NCBI GenBank assembly: GCA_958299035.1
Contig: CATQJL010000316.1
Span: 26,666,012-26,730,011, forward strand
DNA length: 64,000 bases
Source of the DNA: Cylicocyclus nassatus
Taxonomy: Eukaryota > Nematoda > Chromadorea > Rhabditida > Strongylidae
Reading direction: 5' to 3'
Numbering within the stretch: position 1 is the stretch's first letter; the number at the start of each line of letters is the position of its first letter. Shown here in pieces: positions 21,485 through 32,603 of this stretch. The notes under the pieces were generated by a model that worked only from the letters and a program-made list of their open reading frames with translations, did no database searches and was not told where the DNA came from. Both the position numbers and the translations under genes were made by a program.

Positions 21485-22185
21485 TAACAAGGAAACGATA
21501 CTTAATGTCCGTGGCTTTTTGAGACGATATGTATACCATTACACTCGTTTTCGAACGCTGATTCCAAATCTGACTTTCGTTTCTGCTAATCGTTTCCCTG
21601 AAAGAAGTTATGGAGGAATTTCGATCCAAGTTTGGCCGCTTAAGGGAAATATGGTCATTGGAATGGCCTCTACAGCGACCACGTTCTGGTCTAATGGTTA
21701 GTGCGATAGCCTCATAAGTCGATGCAGGTGTAGGTTTAAATCCTTTGTGTTTTTACTTTTGCATTGCCTCGATTAAGATTGTTCGAGAAAGTTTACTCGA
21801 ATGACCATTGGATACATTTCAACGCAAATAGTAGTCATTTTTTCCAAAATTTCACATTTTTTGAAGAGTGAGGGCGTTCACTTAGCTTGAGGATGCGAAA
21901 GAAGGTTAATGGAGGCAACGCAAAACTGAAAAACACAAAAGGACTCGAACCTACACCTGCATCAACTCATGACGCTGTCGCACTAACCACTAACCACAGC
22001 ACACCTACGCCATTGCAGCTCCCACGGTATTTCACTGGGCAGCCAAAATCCGCGCGATCCATGATAAAATCTTTGAGGCGATTAGCAGAAACGGAAGTAA
22101 GATTTGGAATCAGCGTTCCAAGACGAGTGTAATGGTATACATCTCATCACAAAAGGCCACGGACACCGAGTATCGTTCCCTTGTA
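21485..22185. mobile_element. Long-TIR element with tRNA-like arms, copy 2
   Basis: TAACAAGGAAACGATACTTA at the left and CGAGTATCGTTCCCTTGTAA at the right are inverted copies. The arms again contain a tRNA-like block: left 21686-21750 (TGGTCTAATGGTTAGTGCG, CTCATAA, GGTTTAAATCC), and right in inverse orientation about 21941-22000, where GGACTCGAACC is the reverse of the canonical B box GGTTCGAGTCC. Confidence 0.85.
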
Positions 22186-23470
22186 AGCATGATGCCAAGT
22201 TTGAATTTGTTTGAATTTTTGGGAATTTTATTGAGAGGAAATATTGCGAAAAACTTAAAAGTCCTCACTTTTGGCATCCCTGCGGGCTCGAAAACTGCCT
22301 TCGTTGAAAAACTTCCTTTTCTCTGCTGCATTTGCGTAAATTCTACCGTTTCTCCACCACTGAATGAGCTAGGTGCACCCTTACACAGTGCGAAAATTCT
22401 GCAGTCTTTCTTTCTGCTTAACACATTGATGACGAGCCAGTTTTATGAGGTCGTCCTTGTCGACGGGACGTTTCCGTGTATCCCTACGCCTGAGTCATGT
22501 ATGTATGCATGCATCCATGCACGAAATATAATTTGTGGAAGCTCCGCCCACTAGGCCAAAAATGAACTGGCCCAAATCTTATGTGATCATGTAAATTCCG
22601 CCATTCTTGAGAATGGGTGGAGCTTGCCACTTAGGGGGCGGAGTTTGCCTAACGGTGGGCAAGACCTCGTTGCTCAAGGTCTTTGCGCTCATCTACGGCC
22701 TCCTCCATGCTTTTTATGGACAAAAAGGGTTTTTGTGAGAGGCATAGGGTTGGGCGGAGTTCGCAAAAAAGGGCGGGGCTAATACACGAAGTACATCTGA
22801 GTCTATGTTGATTACATGAACAAAAACTGAGAGGATTGAGCAGGTAGTATTAAAATTAAGGCCGTCGAGCACCATTGCACGGTGTCGTCCACAGGTACAG
22901 ACTGCCTGCCGCGCACCATTGCGCGGGCACTGTCGTCAACGTGTTAGGATTCTTAGACGGCCCGGAGGAACCCCAACGATTACCCAAGTTTGCGATGAAA
23001 CTCCTCGGTACAGGATTCACTGGAGATTTTGCTCCAATAAGCATTATGTAGCACAAGACTCCTCAATGGTAACGGAAATTTTTTGAAACAACTTCGTTTT
23101 TATGGATTTGAGGCAAGACGTAAGAGGAATTTTGACAATTGTTTTTTTTAATAAAGACATGAAACTTTTGGATGAACAGAAATCTACGAAAATTTAAGCA
23201 TACATAGGAAACTAGAAAAAAAAGCTCTTTCGGGTGGCATGAATTTTTCAGAAATGGGGTTCTTTTAAAACCAGCGCTTGAAAGAAGCGCATCCATCAAT
23301 TATGATTCAAATATAAACTTGATATTATACTTCGAGCAATCACATCTCCTCAACTTCTACCTGTCTAGCTGTTTCAGCAATTCTGCATACTGGAAGATAC
23401 GTGAGCTTGTATTGAACCATTTTCTAAAAGTATACAAGGAAGCAAGGAATTTTCGAACGAGCATTCTTAT
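22186..23470. other. No gene seen; CGCCC-rich short repeats
   Basis: 22540-22790 has several GCTCCGCCCA / GGGCGGAG words on both strands, and 22860-22930 a small imperfect inverted repeat (CACCATTGCACGG / GCGCACCATTGCGCGGG). No coding unit recognised. Confidence 0.4.
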
Positions 23471-23473
23471 ATA

Positions 23474-24144
23474 CAGGGTGTCCCAAAAAAATGTGAACAC
23501 TGTTTGATCGTTAATATCTTTCTTCCCAACAAGTCTTTTGCCTTGTTTCAGGTACCGTTTTGTAGAGGTGGCTTCAACTTAGATTTACAGTATGGAGCGA
23601 ATCATCTATCGCTCTTCATTACTGTAGGATTACGGTAAAAACTTCGACAAGGATTTTAGGCAGTTGAGGCCATATTCTGCCTCAGAACAGAACCAAACAA
23701 GCCAAAAACCCTTATACTATGGTAATGGCAGCCGCTGATTTCAAATTTGAAATTCCCATTTTACTGTGATGGTTCTTTCCTAAGTTATCTCCGGTAAATC
23801 GTAATAACTCAATTCCCAGCATTTGTGAGAAATGTGAGTACACCGTCAAAAAGGCTGAAAACATCGCAAAAAGTTCTGTAGTGGAATCAGCGTAAACGAA
23901 AACCCTAGTACATCATTTTTCAGATTTTTTGAAAAAAATTTTGTTAGATGGCATATTTCACAATGATGTCAAAAATTCATACCGTAATCGTACAGTAACG
24001 GGAGGCGATCGATGGTTCGCTCCATACTGCAAATCTAAGTTCAACCTCGCTCTACAAAATGGTGCCTCAAGCTCGGTGAAAGACATGAAAGCAACGGAGT
24101 TATTAACGATCAAACAGTGTTCACATTTTTTTGGGACACCCTGT
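23474..24144. mobile_element. Mariner-type MITE (CAGGGTGTCCCAAAA ends)
   Basis: CAGGGTGTCCCAAAAAAATG (23474 on) is mirrored by CATTTTTTTGGGACACCCTG (to 24144), with TA directly outside each end (23472-23473, 24145-24146). The arms extend about 170 bases (CGTTAATATC / TTATTAACGATC, TACAGTATGGAGCGAA / TTCGCTCCATACTG). CAGGGTGTCCCAAAA-type ends with TA duplication are characteristic of Tc1/mariner derivatives. No transposase. Confidence 0.9.
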
Positions 24145-24146
24145 AT

Positions 24147-24850
24147 AACTAGCTGGCATACCGGGCTCCGCCCGGCCCTATCAAAACTATGATGAAGGTC
24201 CCGTTATATCCCCGCACAACCTTTCCCTTTGCCCACTTCTACAAGCCAGAGCCAGTTCCCGCGTTTTGTTTTCGAAATCAGCATGCCCACTTACCCCTGT
24301 GCCAACTCCCAGCCTCGTATCTCAATTTCAAAAGATCGGTAAAAATCGATAAAATAAATATCGATCGATACGAAAAGTAGCCTGCAACACCCCCCCCCCC
24401 GAGTGTATGTGTGCCAAGTGGTCTGGATCGGTCCAGAAACGAAATTCTTTATTCGAAGCATACGTACAGACAGACAGACAGACAGACAGACATACAGACA
24501 TATAGACAGACAGACATTCACTTTTATATATTAGAAGCTGGATGTCTGTTTGTATGTATGTCTGTGCGCCTGTCTGTGAGTATGTTCCGAATAGATTTTA
24601 TCCCTGAACCGATCCGGACCAAACCTGGCACACATACACTTCGGAAGGAGGGTGGAGGGGGGGGGGGGAGGGTGTTATAGGCTACTTTTCGTCATCAATG
24701 AATATCGTTATAGATTGTTATCGATTTTTTTGCAAAGTTTGACCTACGTGGCTGGGAGTTGGCACAGAGGGGTAAGTGAGCATGCTGATTACGAATACAG
24801 TATTAGCTTTTGAACTGTCAATTATTTTTATTGATTGAGCTACAGGATGG
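24147..24850. repeat. Dispersed repeat with CAGA/TGTC microsatellite, inverted arrangement
   Basis: Two oppositely oriented copies meet head to head near 24530. Each has a (CAGA)n or (TGTC/TATG)n tract, then TTCGGAATAGA- or TTTCGTTTC-type flanks, CCGATCCGGACCA, TGGCACACATAC, a C- or G-run, TCGATCGATATCG words and TGGGAGTTGGCACAGGGG. It is the same family as 26310-27065 and the tandem units at 2005-2305. Confidence 0.8.
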
Positions 24851-25870
24851 AGTTGCCACGGAGGGGGTGGGGGGTAGAAAGGTATGCTGATCACGAAAAC
24901 ATTATGGGAAGGCGGGCGGAGACGGATATGCCAGTTGACACACAAATAACGATGGCCACGGTCATATTTATACGAGTAGTTTGGCAACCTCATCCAATGC
25001 TTGATGGACAAACTAAGGAGGGTTTTGAACAGAGTAGTTGTTGCAAGTGTGCGATCAAGTCAGAGCAAAGACCAGGGGGGTCTATATTGAGCACAAATAC
25101 TTGAGAATACCGCTTAAGGAAAACCTTCAAGAAAATTAGAAGGATTCAGATTTCTGGAGCTCCGGAAGCATAAAATTGACGAAATGAGTGATGTTCATTT
25201 CTTCGGCCGCTAGTAAGGAGTGGGAGAGGAGCTGGTGGGAAGAGGAGGGGGGGGAGGGAAAGAACAATCTGCAGGTTCAATGCAGCATAACTAGACCAAG
25301 TTTGCAAGATTTTGATAATTTACAGCTAAATAATTTCTTCGCATTTTTATGTGTTATTCTGAATCTGTGAAAAACGTTTACTTTTAGTTGGTGCGGGAAT
25401 TGTATAAACACGACAGATCACAGCCTCACACTAAAATGGCTAGCATCTTTGATTTCTCAGAATTCTAACCTAGGGGATCTTTGATGCTGAAAGGAAGCTG
25501 TAAAGGATACTTGGCGTGAACTTCGGAATATGCGTTGAATTTGTTTGAGAATAAGATCAATGAATGCGAGAGTTTTATTTGTGAGCGCAGTATGCAAACT
25601 GGCCTTGTAGATTGTGACTTGTAATCTCCGCGAACCCTTCATTTCAAGGGCACCACGCGATTTTTGCTCGTCAAAGTAGAGAATGAAACGTAAAATGAAG
25701 ATTGCTATATGCTGCAGAAGGTAAAGACAAAATTTCCAACTACTACAACTACTATTCAATTCAAACTGTATATGAACGGCTTAGACCTCAAGAATGTTGG
25801 GTAAGTAAATCTCACATTTACAATGGATGTTTGTGCGAACCTCTAAGTGCACGGAAATCAATTACATCAG
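24851..25870. other. No gene seen
   Basis: Mixed AT-rich sequence and G-rich runs (25225-25260). No coding or repeat unit recognised. Confidence 0.4.
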
Positions 25871-25875
25871 TAAGT

Positions 25876-26180
25876 ATTAGGTCGTCCCGACAGTTCTCTC
25901 GCACCAAATTCAAAAATTCGTAACTTCTGATTTTTCCAAGCGATTTGAATGCTTTTATTAGATTGATGCAAAAATAATGGCGTTTTTCCGAGCCTTTTTC
26001 AGGACAACTTCTATCCACCAAGGTTTATCGTCGAAAAGATCTTTTCATGCTCTATCTATCCATATCCTAACCTCCCGTCACAAGCGTATTTTTTAAAAAA
26101 GTTACAGAGCTTCAAATAACAGCATCTAAAATCAGATTTTCGTTGCATTCACGTTTCGCCAGAATTCGAGCCCGAATGAG
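25876..26180. mobile_element. Fragment with a mariner-type end
   Basis: TATTAGGTCGTCCCGACAG at about 25876 is a TTAGGTCGT-type terminus like that of the complete MITE at 50968-51984. The opposite terminus was not found, so the element is truncated or too diverged. Confidence 0.45.
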
Positions 26181-26207
26181 GACGCTTTTCCGAAAACTTG
26201 GCTGTAA

Positions 26208-27065
<858 letters not shown>

Positions 27066-27085
27066 AAAAGTATTGTAATTGTGGT

Positions 27086-27225
27086 TCTGAGCCTTGACCC
27101 GAGATTGTTAACACTTTATTGGCTGACGTTTCGGCAAGTCGCCTTCTTCAGAGCCTGGAATGGACAGTACGACTTGCAAACTATTCGATCAAACGTCTCT
27201 GCAGCCATGCAAACAAAACTCTAAG
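27086..27225 (-). mobile_element. Solo fragment of the Penelope-like element terminal repeat
   Basis: On the minus strand it reads CAGAGACGTTTGATCGAATAG, CCATTCCAGGCTCTGAAGAAGGCGA then TTGCCGAAACGTCAGCC and GGTCAAGGCTC. This matches the terminal repeats at about 57205-57300 and 60210-60310. No coding part is attached. Confidence 0.8.
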
Positions 27226-27237
27226 GCTTCGGTAGAT

Positions 27238-27460
27238 ACAATACCGCTCACAATTCGTCAAAAATGTCGCCGGACTGCGGCGGAGTGCGCCGGAGTGCGG
27301 CGGAGTGTGGTGAAGTGTGGCGCAGTGCGCCGGAGTGCGGCGGAGTGTGGTGAAGTGTGGCGCAGTGCGCCGGAGTGCGGCGGAGTGTGGTGAAGTGCGC
27401 CGCACTCCGCCACACTCCGCCGCACTCCTGCGACTTTTTTGACGAATTATGAGCGGTATT
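27238..27460. mobile_element. Foldback MITE, family B ends, CGGAGTGCGG interior, copy 1
   Basis: ACAATACCGCTCACAATTCG at the left is mirrored by CGAATTATGAGCGGTATTGT at the right. Inside TTCGTCAAAAA / TTTTTTGACGAA is an array of GCGCCGGAGTGCGGCGGAGTG and GTGGTGAAGTGTGGCG units that folds onto CGCACTCCGCCACACTCC. There is a near-identical element at 29328-29552. Confidence 0.9.
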
Positions 27461-27514
27461 GTATATGAAGTGAGTGGAAGGAAATATACATATATTAGGT
27501 GTATAATAACATCA

Positions 27515-27967
27515 AAAAGTGGGCGGGGCTTACAGTTCACAGCAAAACAGCGATAAAATCGATATTTTGAGCTTAGAGAACTATCAAACCTCAAAAATCG
27601 ATAAAATCGACATTCTGGAGGTTGCAAAATCCCGAAAATTGGCGAAAATCGATATTTTGGAGGTTGCAAAATCCCGAAAATTGTCAAAAATCGATAAAAT
27701 CGACATTTTGAAGGTTGCGAAATCCCGAAAATTGACAAAAATCGATATCCCAAAAATCGGCAAAATTGATAAAATCGATATTTTGAAGGTTGCAAAACCC
27801 CAAAAATCGGCACAAATCGATAAAATCGATATTCTGGAGGTTTCGAAATTTCGGAAATCGGTAAAATTATTGAAAAACTAAGCGAAAAATTCGAAAAACT
27901 CCATAATAAGCTCATTTCCAGTGCTTTTATACAGCTGAAACTTTTCCAAGCAAGCTCCGCCCACTTT
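27515..27967. mobile_element. Element with CGATAAAATCGA tandem repeats and AAGTGGGCGGGGCTT ends
   Basis: AAAGTGGGCGGGGCTT at the left is mirrored by AAGCTCCGCCCACTTT at the right. The interior has five or six units of 55-70 bases: AAAATCGATAAAATCGATAT, TTTGGAGGTTGCAAAATCCC, GAAAATTGGC. All frames stay open, so the repetitive IDILEVAKSRKL-type ORF is not evidence of a protein. Confidence 0.75.
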
Positions 27968-29247
27968 ATACCCCACGTCACGATCGAAATTGAAGAAAAT
28001 AAGAAAAATTAAGAAAAAATAAGCGAAAATCGCGTTTTTCTAGCCCGATTTACCCCCTTTTTTAGCCGTTTTCAGCCCCTAACCAGGTCCAGATGGCCGC
28101 GGGATAACTGTACACGAAGCGGTATTAAAGAGAGGGGGAAAAATAAGGGGGGAGAGAGAAAGGGGGGGGAAAGAGGAAAAATCGCGTGTCTAAGTTTTTT
28201 TTTAAAGTCCGGGAAGGTTTATAGATAGGCTCCCACAGCCGGAGCCCTACATTTTCTCCGAATTATATGTGGTGTTCCCCTCGAATACAAACTGAAGAAT
28301 GGCTATCCCAGCTCGTCATCCCTACTCTCCGCGGAGATAAAATTCAAAATATGCACTATCGCTTTTATATAGCGCCTCTTACGCTGGAGCTGTGAGCACG
28401 AGCTACCCCTAGAAAAATAGAGCTACCAAAACTACATGTCAATGGCCACATGAGATTACCCCAGCCCTGCAACTCTTAGAGATATAAGGCGCCGAAATCG
28501 CCCTTATTGACAGATTTCCCAAGTTCGGCTGTCAATTAGGTACTTTTAATGGAAATTTGTTATTCTACGATTTTCTCTTTAAAAATCATATTTTCAGAGA
28601 TCTGTCGAATAAAACAAACCCCAGCCCCGTAGCTGTAATATTCGCAGAGTTATTAGCCCCCCAACATGCATGCTCAGGCCGTAAAATCGGCTCTCCCAAA
28701 GTTGCTCCGTAATTCCCCCAAAAATCATGTTAGACACCTCTCTTATACCTATACACACCATATTTTTTCCAGCTTCTTAGAAGCAATACACACTGATATA
28801 GCGCGCTCTTGGCCTCTCGCTCCTCACTCTTGGCCTCGGCGTAAGATTTGGTTAAAATATTGAAGTTCTCGGATTGACTGTAAACTTCACTCATAGTGGT
28901 TTTTGGTCCCGATCTTTACGAAAATCCTATTTATTTTGCACTAGAGAGTCTTACAGTAAAGCTAAAGTGAGATAGAAGTAGCTGAACCAATCAAGATCGC
29001 AACTTCGCCTGCACTTTTCCCCTACCTGTTGCGGAAATTGTCTGCAAATTTTTGTGAGTTGAAAACTTTGTGAACACCTCTATCGGACCATGCTTAGGAC
29101 AGATCTTCATTTGAATTGTTCTTCAGATTATGATGTTACAAAATCTTCTCTTTCAAATTCGAAGGTCGTGTAATTTGGCAGATATTCTATCCTACAATGT
29201 GCCACCAGCAGCAAAACAATATAAGAAATGTTGTTAGCACGTCGAGT
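27968..29247. other. No gene seen
   Basis: Contains a purine-rich tract (28120-28190) and otherwise AT-rich sequence. No exon or repeat boundary recognised. Confidence 0.4.
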
Positions 29248-29327
29248 ACAATACCGCTTACAGAATGTGCAAAATTTCCCTGAATATCGCAAAATTCCGA
29301 AAATTTTATAACAGACTGCTCTACATA
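29248..29327. mobile_element. Half of a family B MITE with TTCCG interior
   Basis: Reads ACAATACCGCTTACAGAATG, TGCAAAATTTCCCTGAATATCG, AAATTCCGAAAATTT: the left half of the 8618-8810 type, then truncated. A complete family B element of the other interior follows immediately. Confidence 0.7.
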
Positions 29328-29552
29328 CAATACCGCTCATAATTCGTCAAAAAAGTCGCCGGACTGCGGCGGAGTGCGCCGGAGTGCGGCGGAGTGTGGT
29401 GAAGTGTGGCGCAGTGCGCCGGAGTGCGGCGGGGTGTGGTGAAGTGTGGCGCAGTGCGCCGGAGTGCGGCGGAGTGTGGTGAAGTGCGCCGCACTCCGCC
29501 ACACTCCGCCGCACTCCGGCGACTTTTTTGACGAATTATGAGCGGTATTGTA
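29328..29552. mobile_element. Foldback MITE, family B ends, CGGAGTGCGG interior, copy 2
   Basis: ACAATACCGCTCATAATTCG at the left is mirrored by CGAATTATGAGCGGTATTGT at the right. The interior is almost identical to 27238-27460, including the number and order of CGGAGTGCGGCGGAGTG / GTGAAGTGTGGCGC units, which suggests recent copying or conversion. Confidence 0.9.
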
Positions 29553-29689
29553 AGAGACCGTATCAGAGAATAACGGCAGTCTAAAGCCTCTAATGCACAT
29601 ACGGCCCCTAAGAAACATCATAGCTTCTAATGTCTAATGTTTCTCCTACTGATCCATTGCCACAAAATGATGATTCTATTGTCATGTCC

Positions 29690-32603
29690 TCCCCTTCTGG
29701 GGGTGTGTCGGTAAACTAAATACGCATCCTTGGACTTTTACGACTCTTTGTTATGCTGTTTATCCAATGTACGTCCTTGTTCAGAAACGCAAACGATCTA
29801 GTTCTAAAAATTTGTAGAGAGCATCTTGATATTATATTTTTGACCGAGACTTGGCTAAAATCTAGAAATGAGTTGACTTCCATTTTTGGTATTGCCTCTT
29901 CTGCCTACTGTGGTTACAGATGTGATAGGACCCGCCATAAAGGGGGGGGTGGAGTTACCATTTTGTTGAGGAAAACTTTATCTGCACATGTTGTTTTTTC
30001 TAAATCGATAATTGACTCCCATGAAATTCTTGTACGTGATCTTTTGATCTCTGGCCATCTATACGCTTGATTTTGATCTACAGAGTGGCAAACTGTAGCG
30101 CGACCAATTTCATCAATCTCATAAAAGCGCTGAGCGATTTCTCAGCGTTCAATGGCCCCTCAATTTTATTAGAAGATTTCATCTTCCTCATTTTGAATAC
30201 TCTGCTTCGAAAAGGTCAGCGCAGAGGCTCTATGAAGCTGTTTGTAGATTACATCACCACGCATGGTTTTGTTCAATATGTTAACGAATCAGCTAGGGGC
30301 CACTCTGCTCTTGATTTTACTTTTTGCAATTACGACAATCTTGTGAGAAATGTTAAGATATCTCCACCAATTGGCACCAGCGATTACGCCACGGTTAATT
30401 TTTCTTCACATGTACCGTACAATTCTGCTTTGGAGAAGTTTACTAGGGACTTCAAAAGTGCAAACTATTCTGTTATTCGGGATCTATCAAGCATTGATTG
30501 GATCGGCTGCTTTACGCCCTTGACATCTGTCAATGAGATGTATGAGCTTTTCATTGCGGTAATGCATCATGCGATGGAAATGTTCGTTCCTTTGCGTAAG
30601 GTTATAAAGAATCACCAGAGTCAGTCTACCGGCCTATCATATAAATATGGTCAAAAAACGCGATAAGGCTTGGACTGCTTTTGAAACTTTCAATAAGAAA
30701 GCTTCGAGCAAATACCATAAAACCTTCAAGTTTGCGCACTTTTCTCTACATCGGACCATCGCCTTAAAGCTTTTGAGCTGCGTAAGCGTCATAGGGTTGT
30801 TTTATCGGAGAAATAGTTTCTAGACTTTGCTCATGCAGACTATCTTGCCATAAATGCAAAATTGTTGGAAATTGACTGGAAAAACATCATTCTGAGCGCA
30901 GTTTCGGCAGATAATTGTTACGATTTATTTATTCATGTTTGTTATGATGCTATAAACAACTTGTGCCTTGGCGTAAAGTTGCCCGTGGTCATACCCTTGT
31001 GTATCCGCAAAGGATACTCAGGCTTGAAGAGAAGATTTCTAGGCTTTACCATGCTAGGAATAGAATTGGCCCTCAGAAGTATTTGAGATTTTCAAAAAAA
31101 CTGAAGCGAGAGTTGTACCGCTGTAGACTCGCAGAAGAGGATAAAATCGCACGTAGCCGCAACATCAAAGCATTCTATCGCTTCTGCAATCAAAACCTGA
31201 AGATGTCTAACGGTATCGGTACTATATATGACTCTTCTGGGCATGCTTCTAAGAGTGACAAGGACAAAGCAAAAAGGTTTGCCAAATTCTCTAAAAGCGT
31301 TTATAAAGAACCTACAACCTCTAAAGCAGAATGCTCATCTTTCACAAACACCAGACTCGATTATCTTGACATCACCACGGATACAGTCTATCATATTTCG
31401 AAACGCCTCCCACGATCCACGTCCCCTGACCAACTACCATACATTTTCCTTCATAAAGCATTTCTCGGTATGGCTCCAGTTTTGGGGTTTCTATTCCAAA
31501 GATTCCTTCTTCGGGGAGAGACTCCTTTACTCTGGCGCACCGCAATTGTGAAGCGAATATTTAAAAAAGGCTGCAAAGCTGACGTCATAAATTACGATTT
31601 GTTTGGCATCTTCGGCTAGCACAGTCTTTCAAAAAAAATAATCAACAAACAGATTTGCTCGTATCTTGAAGGAACCAGCTAATCCACAATGCGCAACACC
31701 GCTTTCTTCCCAAAAGATCTACACTCTCAGCTCTCATGTCCACAGTGCCTATGTGGCAAAAAGCGATTGATGATAAAAGTTTCGTTTCAGTTTACTACCT
31801 AGATTACAAAAAAGCATTTGACTCTGTGCCTTTGGACCTGCTTTTTATAAAACTAAGAGCGTATGGCATTCAGGGATGCCTGCTTAAATTTTTGAAATCT
31901 TTTCTACTCAACCGTACGCAAAAGGTGCAAGTCAGTGAATCTTTCTCTTCTACGTATCAAACAACCAGCGGTGTGCCGCAGGGAACTTGTCAAGGTCCTG
32001 TGATGTTTCTGCTATATATCAATGATCTACCGACATGCCTTCCCCAAAATATACTCTGCTCAGTTTATGCTGACGATACCAAGCTTTTTTGCTATAACTC
32101 CCCTAGTCTGATGCAGAGCGCCTTAAATGCCTTAGAGGGGTGGTCCAAATGGGAGCTCGACATTTCCATCAAAAAACCTTCATTATGCCAGTTGGGGCTA
32201 TGCACCCCCAATGGCAATTCAGTATTGGAAAACAACAACTCCGAGTACTGAATAATGCTAAAGACCTTGGTGCGACTTATTCTTGCCAGTTGGGGTTCGA
32301 GAAGTACATAAGAGATATAATTGATGCTGCTCACAACAGATGCAATACATGCTATGCGTATTTGAAACCAAGAATGTCAAAACACTCTTCCGCCTTTTCG
32401 TCACCTATGTGCGGCCTCTGTTGGATTATTGTACTCCTTTATGGTCCCTTTACAAGAAAGCCCAAATTGATGCCTTGGAAAGAGTTCAACGATCTTTACG
32501 TCTAGATTTTTTACATCTAGAATCTTTGCCCGGGCGAATGTTTCGACTGTCATACAAAACTAGGCTCTCCATACTCACCGCGATTTTCCTTCGGTTTAGA
32601 AGA
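29690..32603 (+). pseudogene. CR1-like LINE (endonuclease + RT), sense, multiply frameshifted
   Basis: A plus-strand endonuclease begins near 29755 (FRNANDLVLKICREHLD, IIFLTETWLKSRNE) and continues in other frames (NESARGHSALDFTF, IGTSDYATVNF). RT blocks follow: STSPDQLPYIFLHKAF (about 31400), VYYLDYKKAFDSVP (31785-31830), TTSGVPQGTCQGPVMF (31960-32010), SVYADDTKLF (32060-32090). The C-terminal block with CNTCYAYLKPRMSK.. and DALERVQRSLRLDF lies near 32340-32520. The catalytic YADD is intact, but stops and frame changes (for example at 30070, 30662, 31618, 32250) make it non-functional. The 3' end is cut where the RTE-type LINE begins near 32604. A short coding stretch MSSPSGGVSVN at 29690 may be the end of a first ORF. 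Confidence 0.85.

Noticed and set aside
22132..22554. 140-residue plus-strand ORF
   Set aside because: It starts in the arm of the tRNA-like MITE and has no splice signals or recognisable domain; probably chance.
22856..23056. Exon of the PKD gene
   Set aside because: The reading includes LGNRWGSSGPSK but lacks PKD signatures and convincing acceptor and donor sites.
27181..27981. Long 266-residue minus-strand ORF with YRFYRF and ECGGVRR repeats
   Set aside because: It spans two separate foldback repeats (27238-27460 and 27515-27967); the apparent protein is a product of simple repeats.
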